DNA of 64,000 nucleotides from Bacillota bacterium (GCA_023459495.1 JAEWTL010000038.1:186001-250000), one strand, 5' to 3'; positions 25,800 to 35,253 are shown, numbered from the stretch's first letter. The notes: generated from the sequence alone by a model not told the origin. Numbers and translations: made by a program.

Positions 25800-27029
25800 T
25801 TGAAAGCATCCGCATCAAATACGTGTGTCAAAACGCCCGCCGCGCTTACCATCAGCATGTACCTTTTGTTCTTCTGTTACGCATTTTCCGCAACCATTAC
25901 CGGGCCGCTGGTGCCCGATATTATGGCTGAGTACAACATATCGCTCTCGGCAAGCGGCCTGCTTACCCTGCTTATCGCACTGGGCGGGGCGCTGGGCATA
26001 TTCTTGGGCGGCCTCTTTGCGGACCGCTTTAGAAAGCCCGTGCTGATCCATGGCGCAGTTTACGCTTACAGCGCTTCCATGCTGGCGGTTTACTTTGCAC
26101 CATCCTACATCTGGCTCCTGGCGATATTCTTCTTCATGGGAATGTGCACGCGCGTACTTGATACGACGGGCAACGGTTATCTCGCAGACATCCACGAACA
26201 CAGGCGCAGCCTTTATATGTCCCTGCTTCACGCGTGCTACGCGCTGGGCGCGGTATCCGGCCCCTTGCTGACCTCCGTGGTGGTAATGGACGGTTTTGAC
26301 TGGCACACCGTATATCTCGTCATGGGGCTGCTTTGCACCGCCGCTTCAATATTCTATACAGTTGCGCAGCGCCACGCAAAAAGACGGCTGATCGTATCAG
26401 CGCCGTCCTCAGATACGAAGAAATTCTTCTGGATCAAAGACAGGCATTTTTACGTGCTGTGCGCCATGGCTTTTGTGTACTGCGGCTTCACCGCCGCGCT
26501 GGCCGCATGGATGCCGGCCTTCATGCAGACGGTGCTGTTTACAAATACCATGCTCTCAGGTCTGCCCGTTTCACTGCTTTGGGTAGGCATACTGTGCGGG
26601 CGATTGGTTTACCCGTCGATCATCAGCCGGTTTGGCGCAAAGCGGGTTTTCCTTTTTGGCAGCGCCGCTTCGCTCCTAATTTACGCGCTGGCCGTGGTCG
26701 TCAATTTGCCGGTGTTCTATGTGGTCGCCTTCTTCTTCCCCGGCTTTTTGCTCGGAAACATCGTTCCGTATGCCATCGTGCTGGGATGCGGCTGGCACCG
26801 CTCCCACAGTGGTGCGGTATCGTCCTATATTCTGATGTCCGCCACGCTGGGCTTTCTGGTCATTCCCCCGCTGCTTGGGTATGTCTCGGATGCCATTGGG
26901 CTGTACGGCATGATCGCGTGCAGTGCCATACTGCCTGCCGCCATGACAGCGCTTGCCGCCATGATGAAGGGCGAAGCGCAGGAGGAAACGTGCGTGGTAC
27001 CCCCGGATACTGTTCCGCGCAGGGTTTAA
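25800..27029 (+). CDS. Major facilitator superfamily transporter
   Basis: 409 residues, 12 predicted membrane segments. MFS motif A variant GGLFADRFRKPV sits between segments 2 and 3. The start is TTG at 25800, with GAGG seven bases upstream; no in-frame ATG with a better RBS lies nearby before the first membrane segment. The central loop and DTTGNGYLADIHEHRRS resemble sugar- or FucP/glucose-type MFS carriers, but the substrate cannot be assigned. Convergent with the aldehyde dehydrogenase, 12 bases between stops. Confidence 0.88.
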   Translation: MKASASNTCVKTPAALTISMYLLFFCYAFSATITGPLVPDIMAEYNISLSASGLLTLLIALGGALGIFLGGLFADRFRKPVLIHGAVYAYSASMLAVYFAPSYIWLLAIFFFMGMCTRVLDTTGNGYLADIHEHRRSLYMSLLHACYALGAVSGPLLTSVVVMDGFDWHTVYLVMGLLCTAASIFYTVAQRHAKRRLIVSAPSSDTKKFFWIKDRHFYVLCAMAFVYCGFTAALAAWMPAFMQTVLFTNTMLSGLPVSLLWVGILCGRLVYPSIISRFGAKRVFLFGSAASLLIYALAVVVNLPVFYVVAFFFPGFLLGNIVPYAIVLGCGWHRSHSGAVSSYILMSATLGFLVIPPLLGYVSDAIGLYGMIACSAILPAAMTALAAMMKGEAQEETCVVPPDTVPRRV

Positions 27030-27041
27030 CGTTCCGGCCAC

Positions 27042-28472
27042 TCATCTGTATTTAACGTACGCCACCTTATGTTCAGTGAAGAATTCGATTCCTGTTTTGC
27101 CTGCCTCGGGCGTCCCAAAACCGCTCGTCTTCGCGCCGCCAAAGCTCATCTGCGGTTCCTTGTGCGCGGTGGACATGTTGACATGCGTCACTCCCGCTTC
27201 ACTCTTCTCTAAAAATGCAAACGCTTTGGTCAGGTCATTGGTGTAAATGGAGGAAGCCAGCCCATATTCCACATTGTTGGCAACGCACAGCGCTTCATCA
27301 AAATCGTCCACCTCCATAATGCACAGCACCGGCCCGAATATCTCCTCGCGCGCAATGGTCATATCCGGCGTGACATTGGTGAAAACGGTGGCCGGAATGA
27401 AACAGCCTTTTTCGGCTTTGCCGCCTGCCGCGAGCGTCGCGCCTTCGGCAAGGCCCGCTTCAATATAGCCCTCGATAACCTTCTTTTGTCCCGCGCCGCA
27501 TACCGGTCCCATTTTGGCTTCCGGATCTGTTCCCCTGCCCACGGTGATTTTTGCGACCTCAGCCAGTACGGTATCGGTAAAACGTTCGGCCACGGATCTC
27601 ACCACGATGGCGCGGCTGGTGGCGGTGCACCACTGGCCCGCGCACGCATAGGTGGCTGCCACCACAGCCTTTGCCGCCGCCTCAACGTCCGTATCCTCCA
27701 GTATGACCGCCGGATTCTTGCCGCCCATCTCAAGCTGCGTTTTGGCAAGCGTTTTTGCGGCCTGCTCATGAATTCTCCGCCCCACTTCGGTAGAGCCTGT
27801 GAACGAAATTGCCCGGACATCCGGATGCGTGATGAGCGCGTCCCCCACCTCGCCGCCGCTGCCCGTTACGAAATTCAATACGCCGTCCGGCAGGCCCGCC
27901 TCAATCAGCGCCTCGGTAAACATGAGGCCTACCAGCGGCGTTAAGCTCGCAGGCTTGAACACGCATGCATTTCCGCCCATCAGCGCGGGCGTCAGCTTTC
28001 TGGCCGGTACGCTGAGCGGAAAGTTCCACGGCGCAATGATTGCAGCCACGCCAATGGGTACGCGCGTCTCAAAAGCGAGCACACCCTCCATGGCCGAAGG
28101 AACGGTGCGACCGCACAGCCGAACGCCCTCGTGGATCTGGTATTCCATCTCGCGCAGTGCAGCGTCCACCTCGCCAAAGGCTTCCCGCATGGTTTTTCCG
28201 TTTTCAAGCGTGATGGCACTCGCGAGCGCTTCTCGCCGTTCCGTCATCAGGCGGTGAGCCTTCTTCAGTATTTCAGCACGTTTGAATGCGCTGAGCGCGC
28301 TCCATGCAGGAAAGGCGCTTTTGGCGGCTTCCACGGCGCGACAGGTATTCGACCGCGACAACAAAGGCCATAAGCCCGTCACTTCATTCAGATTCGCCGG
28401 GTTGCGCTGCTCGAAGGTCTTCTCCCCACGCACCCGCTCGCCGCCGATGATACAGGTATAACTCGCTGGCAT
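27042..28472 (-). CDS. NAD(P)-dependent aldehyde dehydrogenase
   Basis: 476 residues from ATG 28472 (AGAGGA upstream); a longer frame to 28607 lacks a credible start. Conserved ALDH elements: IAPWNFPLSVPARKLTPAL, FTGSTEVGRRI, general-base Glu in LEMGGKNP, catalytic Cys in CAGQWCTATSR, and EEIFGPVL. The CTATSR context resembles the alpha-ketoglutarate-semialdehyde dehydrogenase subgroup, so a role in sugar-acid degradation is possible; that is inference. A consensus extended -10 lies at 28521-28528 on the minus strand. Confidence 0.93.
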   Translation of the reverse strand: MPASYTCIIGGERVRGEKTFEQRNPANLNEVTGLWPLLSRSNTCRAVEAAKSAFPAWSALSAFKRAEILKKAHRLMTERREALASAITLENGKTMREAFGEVDAALREMEYQIHEGVRLCGRTVPSAMEGVLAFETRVPIGVAAIIAPWNFPLSVPARKLTPALMGGNACVFKPASLTPLVGLMFTEALIEAGLPDGVLNFVTGSGGEVGDALITHPDVRAISFTGSTEVGRRIHEQAAKTLAKTQLEMGGKNPAVILEDTDVEAAAKAVVAATYACAGQWCTATSRAIVVRSVAERFTDTVLAEVAKITVGRGTDPEAKMGPVCGAGQKKVIEGYIEAGLAEGATLAAGGKAEKGCFIPATVFTNVTPDMTIAREEIFGPVLCIMEVDDFDEALCVANNVEYGLASSIYTNDLTKAFAFLEKSEAGVTHVNMSTAHKEPQMSFGGAKTSGFGTPEAGKTGIEFFTEHKVAYVKYR

Positions 28473-28520
28473 GACATCCTCTTTTATGCGAAAATTCCTT
28501 CTCGTCGTGAAGGTAATACC

Positions 28521-28528
28521 ATTATACC
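28521..28528 (-). promoter_or_regulatory. Extended -10 of the aldehyde dehydrogenase gene
   Basis: TGGTATAAT on the minus strand, about 50 bases before the ATG. No good -35. The predicted start of transcription is near 28514. Confidence 0.5.
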
Positions 28529-28529
28529 A

Positions 28530-28980
28530 TATATCATCAATAATTCCACTGTAATTGTTCGCACGCGTTATCGCAAATGACTGCTGCGATAATAGTTGAA
28601 GCATCAACTGAAGTTGCCGGAAGGATCGTGGATATCAGTCGCCGTTGCGGTAAACAGTGCCGCGACTTTGCAGCACTTAGCGGAGTATCAAGGCCGCCCA
28701 CTGTAACGGGCTATGCACCCAGTGGCTGTGATGACCTCTTGTCCGCTTTCGTTGTACGGACGCAGGCATGCTGAAACCGATATTCCCGAAGCTTTGCATT
28801 TCGGTTCCCCCGGCCGCAGGGCTGATGTCCGATTACTGATGCCCTCCTCCGTAGCCTGTTCGATAATATTATAGTATGTATTCTGTGTAGGATTGATTGT
28901 CTGGCTTTTTGACGAATCCCGCGGTATAATTCCATATAAGGATTATTCATGCATGACAATAACATACAAGGAGCAGCTTT
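28530..28980. other. Intergenic region before the RCC1-repeat gene
   Basis: About 450 bases with no supportable gene. Short open frames on both strands (about 65-85 codons) match nothing that I know and lack ribosome binding sites. A TATAAT at 28925-28930 is correctly placed for the downstream gene, but the TTGACG before it is only 10 bases away, too close for a normal promoter. Confidence 0.45.
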
Positions 28981-30645
28981 ATGTTTTGCAAAAAGTGCGG
29001 CGGAGAGATACCTGACGACAGTAGCTTTTGTTTTCGCTGTGGAAGCCCAATATCAGAGACGGCTCTCCCTCAAACAAAGCCACAAAGCCCCAGCCCTCAG
29101 CCGATACCCGTTCACAACCCCAGAAAAAGCAGAAGAATATTATGGCTGGCTGTTGGCCTTCCTGCAGTGGCTGTTGTTCTCGTGCTGTTTATCCTCGTCT
29201 TCCTGCCCATGATCCAAACCGCCGTTTCATATGGTCAGGCGCAGCGCATGGTATCTCAGGGCAAGTATGAAGACGCCATCAGCGCATTTAAGGATTTGGG
29301 CAATTACCGAGACTCTAGAGAACTTCTGCACGATGCGCATTATCAGCAAGGCGTATGGCTGCTTCAAAACGGAGAATACGATGAAGCGCGCAGTGTGTTT
29401 GAAGACCTTGGCGATTACTCGGATTCCGAAACCATGGTACTGGAAACACAGTATCAGAAAGGGCTTTGGCTGCTTTCAGACGGGCAATATGATGAAGCGG
29501 GTGAAATGTTTTCAGAGTTAGGCGATTACCGTGATGCCGCGACGCAGGTGCAGGAGGTTCAATACCAAAAGGCCCTGTATCTCGCTGGACAGGGGCAATA
29601 CGACGATGCAGCGGCTCTATTCTCCGCATTGGACGATTACCGGGATGCGGAAATGCAGATGAAGGAGACGCTGTATCAAAAGGCAACTATTTTGATGCCT
29701 CAGGCAGAAACCGCAGCGGACTATATGGCAGTCATTCAGACGCTTTACCCGATACGGGATTACGCTGACAGCGAAAAGTTAATTCGGCTGTGTATCCTGC
29801 ACAGGGAATGCCGATGCCTTGTATTCAGCGCAGGTTCCGTACTGGGGCTTTGGTCGGACGGTACAGCTGTCGTGTTTGGCTATAATTACGACGGTGAATG
29901 CGATATTACCGGCTGGTCGGATTTAATCTCGGTGTCAGGCGGCTGGCATGCTTCTTTCGGGCTCAAGCGGGATGGTACCGTCGTCGCAGCCGGAGACAAC
30001 GAGTATGGTCAATGTAACGTATCCACCTGGAGCGATATCATCGCCATCTCAGCGGGCGCATATCATACTGTAGGCCTGCGGTCGGACGGCACCGTTGTCG
30101 CAGCTGGAGACAATGAAAACGGAGAATGCAACGTATCCGGCTGGAGCGACATCGTCTCTGTGTGCGCCGCGTTCAAGTTCACTGTAGGGCTTAAAGCTGA
30201 CGGTACGGTGGTGGCAACAGGTCTCAACAAGCAGGGGCAGTGCGATGTACAGGACTGGCAAGGCATCGTCGCCATTTCCGCACACTGGGGCGTCACCTTG
30301 GGGCTGAGGGCGGATGGAACGGTCGCCCTTGCGGGCAAAGATGATTATCATGGTGCTGTTCAAGGTTGGACAGACATCGTTGCAATTAGCGCTGGCGAGT
30401 TTCTTGCGGTTGGGTTAAAGTCCGACGGCTCCCTTGTCTACTGTGGACAATTTTTTCCGATTAAATGGGAGCAGGAAGATTGGACAGATTTGACCCAGGT
30501 TTCTGCAAGCTTTTATAACGTTCTGGCGATCAAAGCAGATGGAACCATTCTGCTCGATGGAAGCTTATTCTTCCCCGATAATGAAGTGCTTGACTCTTGG
30601 ACGGGAGAAATCGCCGTACCCGACTATGCCTATACAACCTACTAA
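28981..30645 (+). CDS. Zinc-ribbon, membrane-anchored TPR and RCC1-repeat protein
   Basis: 554 residues in four parts. A zinc ribbon at 3-20 (CKKC...CFRC). A proline-rich linker and one membrane segment at 53-77. Four to five degenerate TPR-like units at 83-235, each with the pattern GQYDDAAALFSALDDYRDA. From about 270 to 535, six to seven RCC1-type blades of about 40 residues, each with VGLxxDGTVVAAGDN and W(S/T)DIVAIS. The layout puts the ribbon in the cytoplasm and the propeller outside. RBS AAGGAG lies before ATG 28981. No enzymatic motif; probably a binding or scaffold protein. Monocistronic, with a terminator after it. Confidence 0.88.
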   Translation: MFCKKCGGEIPDDSSFCFRCGSPISETALPQTKPQSPSPQPIPVHNPRKSRRILWLAVGLPAVAVVLVLFILVFLPMIQTAVSYGQAQRMVSQGKYEDAISAFKDLGNYRDSRELLHDAHYQQGVWLLQNGEYDEARSVFEDLGDYSDSETMVLETQYQKGLWLLSDGQYDEAGEMFSELGDYRDAATQVQEVQYQKALYLAGQGQYDDAAALFSALDDYRDAEMQMKETLYQKATILMPQAETAADYMAVIQTLYPIRDYADSEKLIRLCILHRECRCLVFSAGSVLGLWSDGTAVVFGYNYDGECDITGWSDLISVSGGWHASFGLKRDGTVVAAGDNEYGQCNVSTWSDIIAISAGAYHTVGLRSDGTVVAAGDNENGECNVSGWSDIVSVCAAFKFTVGLKADGTVVATGLNKQGQCDVQDWQGIVAISAHWGVTLGLRADGTVALAGKDDYHGAVQGWTDIVAISAGEFLAVGLKSDGSLVYCGQFFPIKWEQEDWTDLTQVSASFYNVLAIKADGTILLDGSLFFPDNEVLDSWTGEIAVPDYAYTTY

Positions 30646-30679
30646 GGACTGACTTAAAACATCTAAATAGTCATATTGG

Positions 30680-30716
30680 AAAGAGGTTGTTGCATAATCA
30701 GGACAGCCTCTTTTTC
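30680..30716 (+). terminator. Intrinsic terminator of the RCC1-repeat gene
   Basis: An 11-base stem AAAGAGGTTGT / ACAGCCTCTTT (one G-T pair; 30680-30690 with 30703-30713), followed by a T run. It lies 35 bases after the stop. Confidence 0.9.
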
Positions 30717-30971
30717 ACTTTTATACTGATTTAAATGTATGCTTCACAGAGAACCTCGGAGAAGATCCGCCGACCATATCCGCGCAACGCTTCATGGCAT
30801 TTGCATCTCTTCATTGCTTTTTACTACATATGTCCCTTGCATTACAACACTTTATCTAAACATCATTTCTGGAATCATACAATAAAACGCCGCCTTTTTC
30901 GTCCCCACATTGATGTTCCATCCACTTTCCAGCCTTGTGAAAAAGTAGTCAATGAATTTTTGGTCTGACCT
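30717..30971. other. AT-rich intergenic stretch before the rnf promoter
   Basis: About 250 bases with no gene, repeat or hairpin that I can support. It is clearly richer in A and T than the flanking operons. Confidence 0.4.
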
Positions 30972-31027
30972 TTGAAATCGACTGAAGTCGATGCTATAAT
31001 GGGTATTTGGAAACGACAGCAGTGTCG
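30972..31027 (+). promoter_or_regulatory. rnf operon promoter with two palindromic sites
   Basis: TTGAAA (30972-30977), 17-base spacer, extended -10 TGCTATAAT (30992-31000). A perfect palindrome ATCGACTGAAGTCGAT (30977-30992) fills the spacer. A second inverted repeat CGACA-GCAG-TGTCG (31014-31027) lies just after the predicted transcription start. Both contain CGAC...GTCG half-sites, with inner spacings of 4 and 6. This is the layout of a repressor-controlled promoter. Confidence 0.8.
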
Positions 31028-31077
31028 AATTGTATCTTTGGGCAATGTGTCGTTTAAAAGTTCATGAAGGAGTCTGT

Positions 31078-32412
31078 ATGGCAAGCAACTTCACATTTAA
31101 AGGCGGCATCCATCCGCTGCAACGCATCCATCACGGCAAGCCGTTTACGGAAAAGCGGGCGATCGAGGTCTGCAGCGTACCGGGCGAGGTCGTACTGCCG
31201 CTTTCAATGCACATCGGTGCACCGTCAGTTCCCGTTGTGGCCGTGGGCGACCGCGTGGATATGGGGCAGAAGATCGCCGACGCTTCCGGCAATGTCAGCG
31301 TGCCCTGTCACTCGAGCGTATCGGGCACGGTGAAGGCAATCGAGACGCACCCGGATATCGCGGGCAGGCCGTCCACCTGTATCGTCATCACCAACGATTT
31401 TGAGGACAGGCTGTCTCCTGATATCAAACCCCGCGGCACCGTGGAAAGCCTTTCGGCGTCCGAGCTTTTGGGGATCATCCGGGACGCGGGCATCGTGGGC
31501 ATGGGCGGCGCGGCGTTCCCGACGCACATCAAGCTCTCGCCCCCGCCGAATAAAAAAATTGACACGGTCATCGTTAATGGCGCGGAATGCGAACCGTACC
31601 TGACCGCCGACCACCGCGTGATGCTGGAGCATCCGGAGGGCGTGGTCTCGGGTCTGCGTGCGGTTATGAAGATCCTCGGCGTGGACAAGGCCACGATCGG
31701 CATCGAGGCCAACAAACCCGACGCAGCAGCGGCAATTCGTGAAGCCGTGAAGGGCTACGACATCCGTGTCATCACGCTCAAGGTGAAATATCCACAGGGC
31801 GCTGAAAAACAGCTTATCAACGCGGTAACCGGCAGAGAGATCCCTTCCGGCGGACTGCCCATGGACGTAGGCGCGCTCGTGGTCAACGCGGGCACAGCAT
31901 ACCAGATCAGCCTCGCGATTGAGCAGGGCCTGCCGCTCTACCAGCGTGTGGTGACGGTATCGGGCAGCGTGGCGCAGCCTTCCAATTTCCTTGTGCGCCT
32001 CGGCACACCCCTCTCGCACGTATTCGACGAAGCGGGCGGCTTTGCTTCCGATATTATTAAGGTCATTGCAGGCGGCCCGATGATGGGCATCACGCAGTGC
32101 AGTCTGGAAGCGCCTGTAGTCAAGGGTACATCGGGGCTGCTCGCGCTGGACGCGCGCATGGCAAGCCCGGCGGACGATTCCCCCTGCATTCGCTGCGGCA
32201 AGTGCGTCGCTGCCTGTCCGATGGGCCTGCAGCCGTATCTGATAAGCGCCTATTCCGACGCGTGCCGTTTTGAGGACGCGGAGAAGTACAACGCGATGGA
32301 CTGCATCGAGTGCGGCTGCTGCTCGTATACCTGCCCTGCCAACCGGCATCTCGTTCAGAGTGTCCGGCTTGCGAAGGCGCAGATCTTGAGCGCGCGCCGC
32401 AAAAGCTGCTGA
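31078..32412 (+). CDS. rnfC: Rnf electron-transport complex subunit C
   Basis: 444 residues from ATG 31078 (GAAGGAG upstream). Begins with the RnfC-type FKGGIHP motif, then a GMGGAAFPTHIKL flavin/NADH-binding stretch, an SLBB-type region, and two [4Fe-4S] motifs CIRCGKCVAACP (about 370) and CIECGCCSYTCP (about 409). RnfC is the cytoplasmic NAD-facing subunit. First gene of rnfCDGEAB. The complex oxidises reduced ferredoxin with NAD and pumps Na+ or H+. Confidence 0.97.
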   Translation: MASNFTFKGGIHPLQRIHHGKPFTEKRAIEVCSVPGEVVLPLSMHIGAPSVPVVAVGDRVDMGQKIADASGNVSVPCHSSVSGTVKAIETHPDIAGRPSTCIVITNDFEDRLSPDIKPRGTVESLSASELLGIIRDAGIVGMGGAAFPTHIKLSPPPNKKIDTVIVNGAECEPYLTADHRVMLEHPEGVVSGLRAVMKILGVDKATIGIEANKPDAAAAIREAVKGYDIRVITLKVKYPQGAEKQLINAVTGREIPSGGLPMDVGALVVNAGTAYQISLAIEQGLPLYQRVVTVSGSVAQPSNFLVRLGTPLSHVFDEAGGFASDIIKVIAGGPMMGITQCSLEAPVVKGTSGLLALDARMASPADDSPCIRCGKCVAACPMGLQPYLISAYSDACRFEDAEKYNAMDCIECGCCSYTCPANRHLVQSVRLAKAQILSARRKSC

Positions 32413-32430
32413 GTATTACTGGAGGTATTT

Positions 32431-33405
32431 ATGGATAAATTCATCATGTCCTCGTCGCCGCATGTCCGCTCCTCCGAGACGACGGGACGCATCATGCGGG
32501 ATGTACTGATTGCCCTGCTGCCCGCAACGGCCTGCGGCATCTACTTTTTCGGATGGAATGCGCTGTGGACCGTGCTGGTGAGCGTGGTTTCCGCAGTCGG
32601 CGTGGAAGCGCTGCTGCAGTTCCTGATGAAACGCAAGGTGACGGTGCTGGACGGCAGCGCGGCTGTAACCGGCCTGCTGCTGGCGCTGAACCTGCCCCCG
32701 ACGGTGCCCATCTGGCTGCCGTTCATCGGCTCGGCGTTCGCAATTGCTCTCGTCAAGATCTGCTTCGGCGGACTCGGACATAACTTCATCAATCCCGCGC
32801 TGGCGGCGCGGGCGTTCCTCATGGTTTCGTGGCCCACGCTGATGACGAGCTGGGCGGCTCCTGTCCACACCATCGGCCAGGTTTCGGTGGACGCGCTGTC
32901 CTCTGCGACTCCGCTGGCGCTGTTGAAATCGGGGACGCCGCTGACGGGCTCTTATCTCAGCTTGGCAATCGGCAATGTGGGCGGGTGTATCGGTGAAACG
33001 AGCGCCATCGCGCTGCTGATCGGCGGCATCTACCTGCTGGCCCGCCGCGTGATCGACTGGCGCATTCCGGGCGTATATGTTGCCACGGTGGCAGCGTTCA
33101 CATGGATCGCCGGACCGCAAGGACTGTTCACCGGCGATGTGCTGTACAACATCCTCTCGGGCGGCCTGATGCTCGGCGCATTCTTCATGGCGACCGACTA
33201 CGTGACCTCCCCGATGACGAACAACGGCAAGATCGTGTTCGCGCTCGGATGCGGCATACTGACCAGCGTGATCCGGCGCTGGGGCGGATATCCCGAAGGC
33301 GTATCCTATTCGATCCTGCTGATGAATCTGGTTGTGCCGCTGCTCGACCGGGCATTTAAGCCCAAGATGTTCGGCAGCATTGCACTGAAGGAGGCTGCGA
33401 AATGA
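32431..33405 (+). CDS. rnfD: Rnf complex subunit D
   Basis: 324 residues, nine to ten membrane segments. The opening SSSPHVRSSETTGRIMRDVLIALLP is typical of RnfD/NqrB. The covalent FMN threonine lies in LSSATPLALL. GGAGG precedes ATG 32431. The stop overlaps rnfG by 4 bases. Membrane subunit that relays electrons and takes part in ion translocation. Confidence 0.97.
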   Translation: MDKFIMSSSPHVRSSETTGRIMRDVLIALLPATACGIYFFGWNALWTVLVSVVSAVGVEALLQFLMKRKVTVLDGSAAVTGLLLALNLPPTVPIWLPFIGSAFAIALVKICFGGLGHNFINPALAARAFLMVSWPTLMTSWAAPVHTIGQVSVDALSSATPLALLKSGTPLTGSYLSLAIGNVGGCIGETSAIALLIGGIYLLARRVIDWRIPGVYVATVAAFTWIAGPQGLFTGDVLYNILSGGLMLGAFFMATDYVTSPMTNNGKIVFALGCGILTSVIRRWGGYPEGVSYSILLMNLVVPLLDRAFKPKMFGSIALKEAAK

Positions 33406-34022
33406 AAAATATCGTATCCCTCACGCTGAAGCTGCTGGTCATCACACTGGTTTGCGCCATCGGCCTCGGCCTCGTCAATTACGTTACCAAAGGGCCGATC
33501 GCGGATCAGGCTTTGGCAGCGGCGCAGGCAGCGCGTCAAAGCGCGTTCCCGGACGCCGTGAGCTTCGAACCGTTGTACGATCCTAATTCGGAAGAAGTGG
33601 CAAATGTCACGCTGGAGTCGCTGCTCGGCACGGCTGAAGTTCCGAAAGAATACGGCATCATCAAGACCGTGTATACCGCGAAGGATGCGGACGGCAACGC
33701 AGTCGGCATCGTGGCGGGTGTGGTCACCAAGGGCTTCAACTCCGGACTGAACCTGACGGTCGGCATCAAATCGGACGGCACGATCGCAGGCGTGATCGTG
33801 GGCGACAACACGGAAACCGCGGGCCTCGGAGCAAGGGCTTCAGAGGACTGGTTCCAGCAGCAATACATCGGCAAGGAAAGCCCGCTCTCCGTCGTCAAAG
33901 TGACCCCCGGCGACGATGAGATTCAGGCGATCACGGGCGCGACGATCACCTCCAAAGGGGTCACGAACGCGGTCAACACGGTAAGCGAATTCTACGCCGA
34001 CCTGACAGGAGGCGCACAATGA
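33402..34022 (+). CDS. rnfG: Rnf complex subunit G
   Basis: 206 residues: one N-terminal membrane anchor (about 8-26) and an extracytoplasmic FMN-binding domain. The motif ITGATITSKGV near residue 175-185 carries the threonine for covalent FMN, and ETAGLGARA is the other family signature. Overlaps rnfD and rnfE by ATGA junctions. Confidence 0.96.
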   Translation: MKNIVSLTLKLLVITLVCAIGLGLVNYVTKGPIADQALAAAQAARQSAFPDAVSFEPLYDPNSEEVANVTLESLLGTAEVPKEYGIIKTVYTAKDADGNAVGIVAGVVTKGFNSGLNLTVGIKSDGTIAGVIVGDNTETAGLGARASEDWFQQQYIGKESPLSVVKVTPGDDEIQAITGATITSKGVTNAVNTVSEFYADLTGGAQ

Positions 34023-34645
34023 ACAAAAAGAAAAACCGGCCTCTGGCCATACTGAGAAACGGCATACTGGACGAGAACCCGACGTTCCGGCTGCTGCTGG
34101 GCATGTGCCCCACGCTGGCCATCACCACAGCGGCGATCAACGGCATCGGCATGGGCCTTGCGGCCACGTTCGTACTCGTGGGCTCCAACGTGGTGGTGTC
34201 GCTCCTGCGAAACTTCATTCCGCCCAAGGTGCGCATCCCGGCGTTCGTCGTCATCATCGCGACTTTCGTGACGATCGTGCAGCTGGTGCTGAAGGCGTTT
34301 GTGCCCGCGCTCGATAAAGCGCTTGGTCTCTACATCCCGCTGATCGTCGTCAACTGCATCATCATCGCGCGCAGCGAGGCGTTCGCCTATAAGAACGGCG
34401 TGGGTGCGTCGTTCCTCGACGGTATCGCGATGGGCGTCGGCTTTACGATCGCGCTGGTGATCGTGGCATCCATCCGCGAGATCCTCGGCAACGGCTCGAT
34501 CTTCGGCGTGTCGCTGTTCGGCGACAGCTTCCCCGCGGCACTCGGCATGGTCAGCCCCTCGGGTGGCTTCATCACGCTGGGCCTTGTGATTGCGCTGATC
34601 AATAAGATCATGTCGATGAGACAAAAGAAGAAAGGAGCGCATTAA
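34019..34645 (+). CDS. rnfE: Rnf complex subunit E
   Basis: 208 residues, six membrane segments, with the RnfE opening NGILDENPTFRLLLGMCPTLA and NCIIIARSEAFA. Together with RnfA it forms the membrane pair that holds a [2Fe-2S] cluster through cysteines of the inverted repeats (Cys in GMCPTLA and VNCIII). Followed after one base by rnfA. Confidence 0.96.
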   Translation: MNKKKNRPLAILRNGILDENPTFRLLLGMCPTLAITTAAINGIGMGLAATFVLVGSNVVVSLLRNFIPPKVRIPAFVVIIATFVTIVQLVLKAFVPALDKALGLYIPLIVVNCIIIARSEAFAYKNGVGASFLDGIAMGVGFTIALVIVASIREILGNGSIFGVSLFGDSFPAALGMVSPSGGFITLGLVIALINKIMSMRQKKKGAH

Positions 34646-34646
34646 T

Positions 34647-35231
34647 ATGGAGGGCTTTACCGGTATCCTGCTCATACTTTTGAGCTCCATACTTGTCAAC
34701 AACTACGTGCTGTCGCGCATATTGGGTATCTGCCCGTTCATCGGCGTATCCAAGCGCGTGGAGACCGCTCTTGGCATGGGCCTCGCGGTCACGTTCGTCA
34801 TGGCGCTGGCTTCGGTGATTTCGTGGCTCGTGCAGTACTACATTCTGGTGCCGATGCACCTTGAGTACCTGCAGACCATCGCATTCATCCTCGTCATCGC
34901 GGCGCTGGTGCAGCTCGTGGAAATGGCGCTTCAGAAGAGCGTGCCGTCGCTGTACAAGGCACTCGGTATCTATCTGCCGCTCATCACGACCAACTGCGCC
35001 GTGCTGGGCGTAGCGATTTTGAACATCGACGAAGGGTATAATCTCATTCAGACGCTCGTCAACGGCATTGGCGGCGCACTTGGCTTCCTGCTCGCTATCG
35101 TACTGTTTGCGGGCATCCGGGAGCGCATGGAGCTCTCGCCCATCCCCGAGCCGCTGAAGGACTTCCCCATCGCGCTCATCTCGGCCGGGCTGATGTCACT
35201 GGCGTTCCTGGGGTTCCAGGGCCTCGTCTGA
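34647..35231 (+). CDS. rnfA: Rnf complex subunit A
   Basis: 194 residues, six membrane segments. LGICPFIGVS and TTNCAVLGVA hold the cluster cysteines that match those of RnfE. Ribosome binding site AAAGGAG lies within the rnfE 3' end. Structural pair of RnfE, with inverted topology. Confidence 0.96.
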   Translation: MEGFTGILLILLSSILVNNYVLSRILGICPFIGVSKRVETALGMGLAVTFVMALASVISWLVQYYILVPMHLEYLQTIAFILVIAALVQLVEMALQKSVPSLYKALGIYLPLITTNCAVLGVAILNIDEGYNLIQTLVNGIGGALGFLLAIVLFAGIRERMELSPIPEPLKDFPIALISAGLMSLAFLGFQGLV

Positions 35232-35253
35232 GAGCAAAGAAAGGACTAAGCTT

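Noticed and set aside
28909..28930. TTGACG with TATAAT before the RCC1 gene as a normal promoter
   Set aside because: The spacing is only 10 bases; the -10 may be real, but the TTGACG cannot be its -35.
28577..28965. Short open frames on both strands in the spacer before the RCC1 gene
   Set aside because: No RBS, no similarity recognised, and the two frames overlap each other on opposite strands.
30972..31027. Rex or Fur site at the rnf promoter
   Set aside because: The palindromes contain CGAC...GTCG and lack the TTGTNA...TNACAA pattern of Rex and the AT-rich pattern of Fur.
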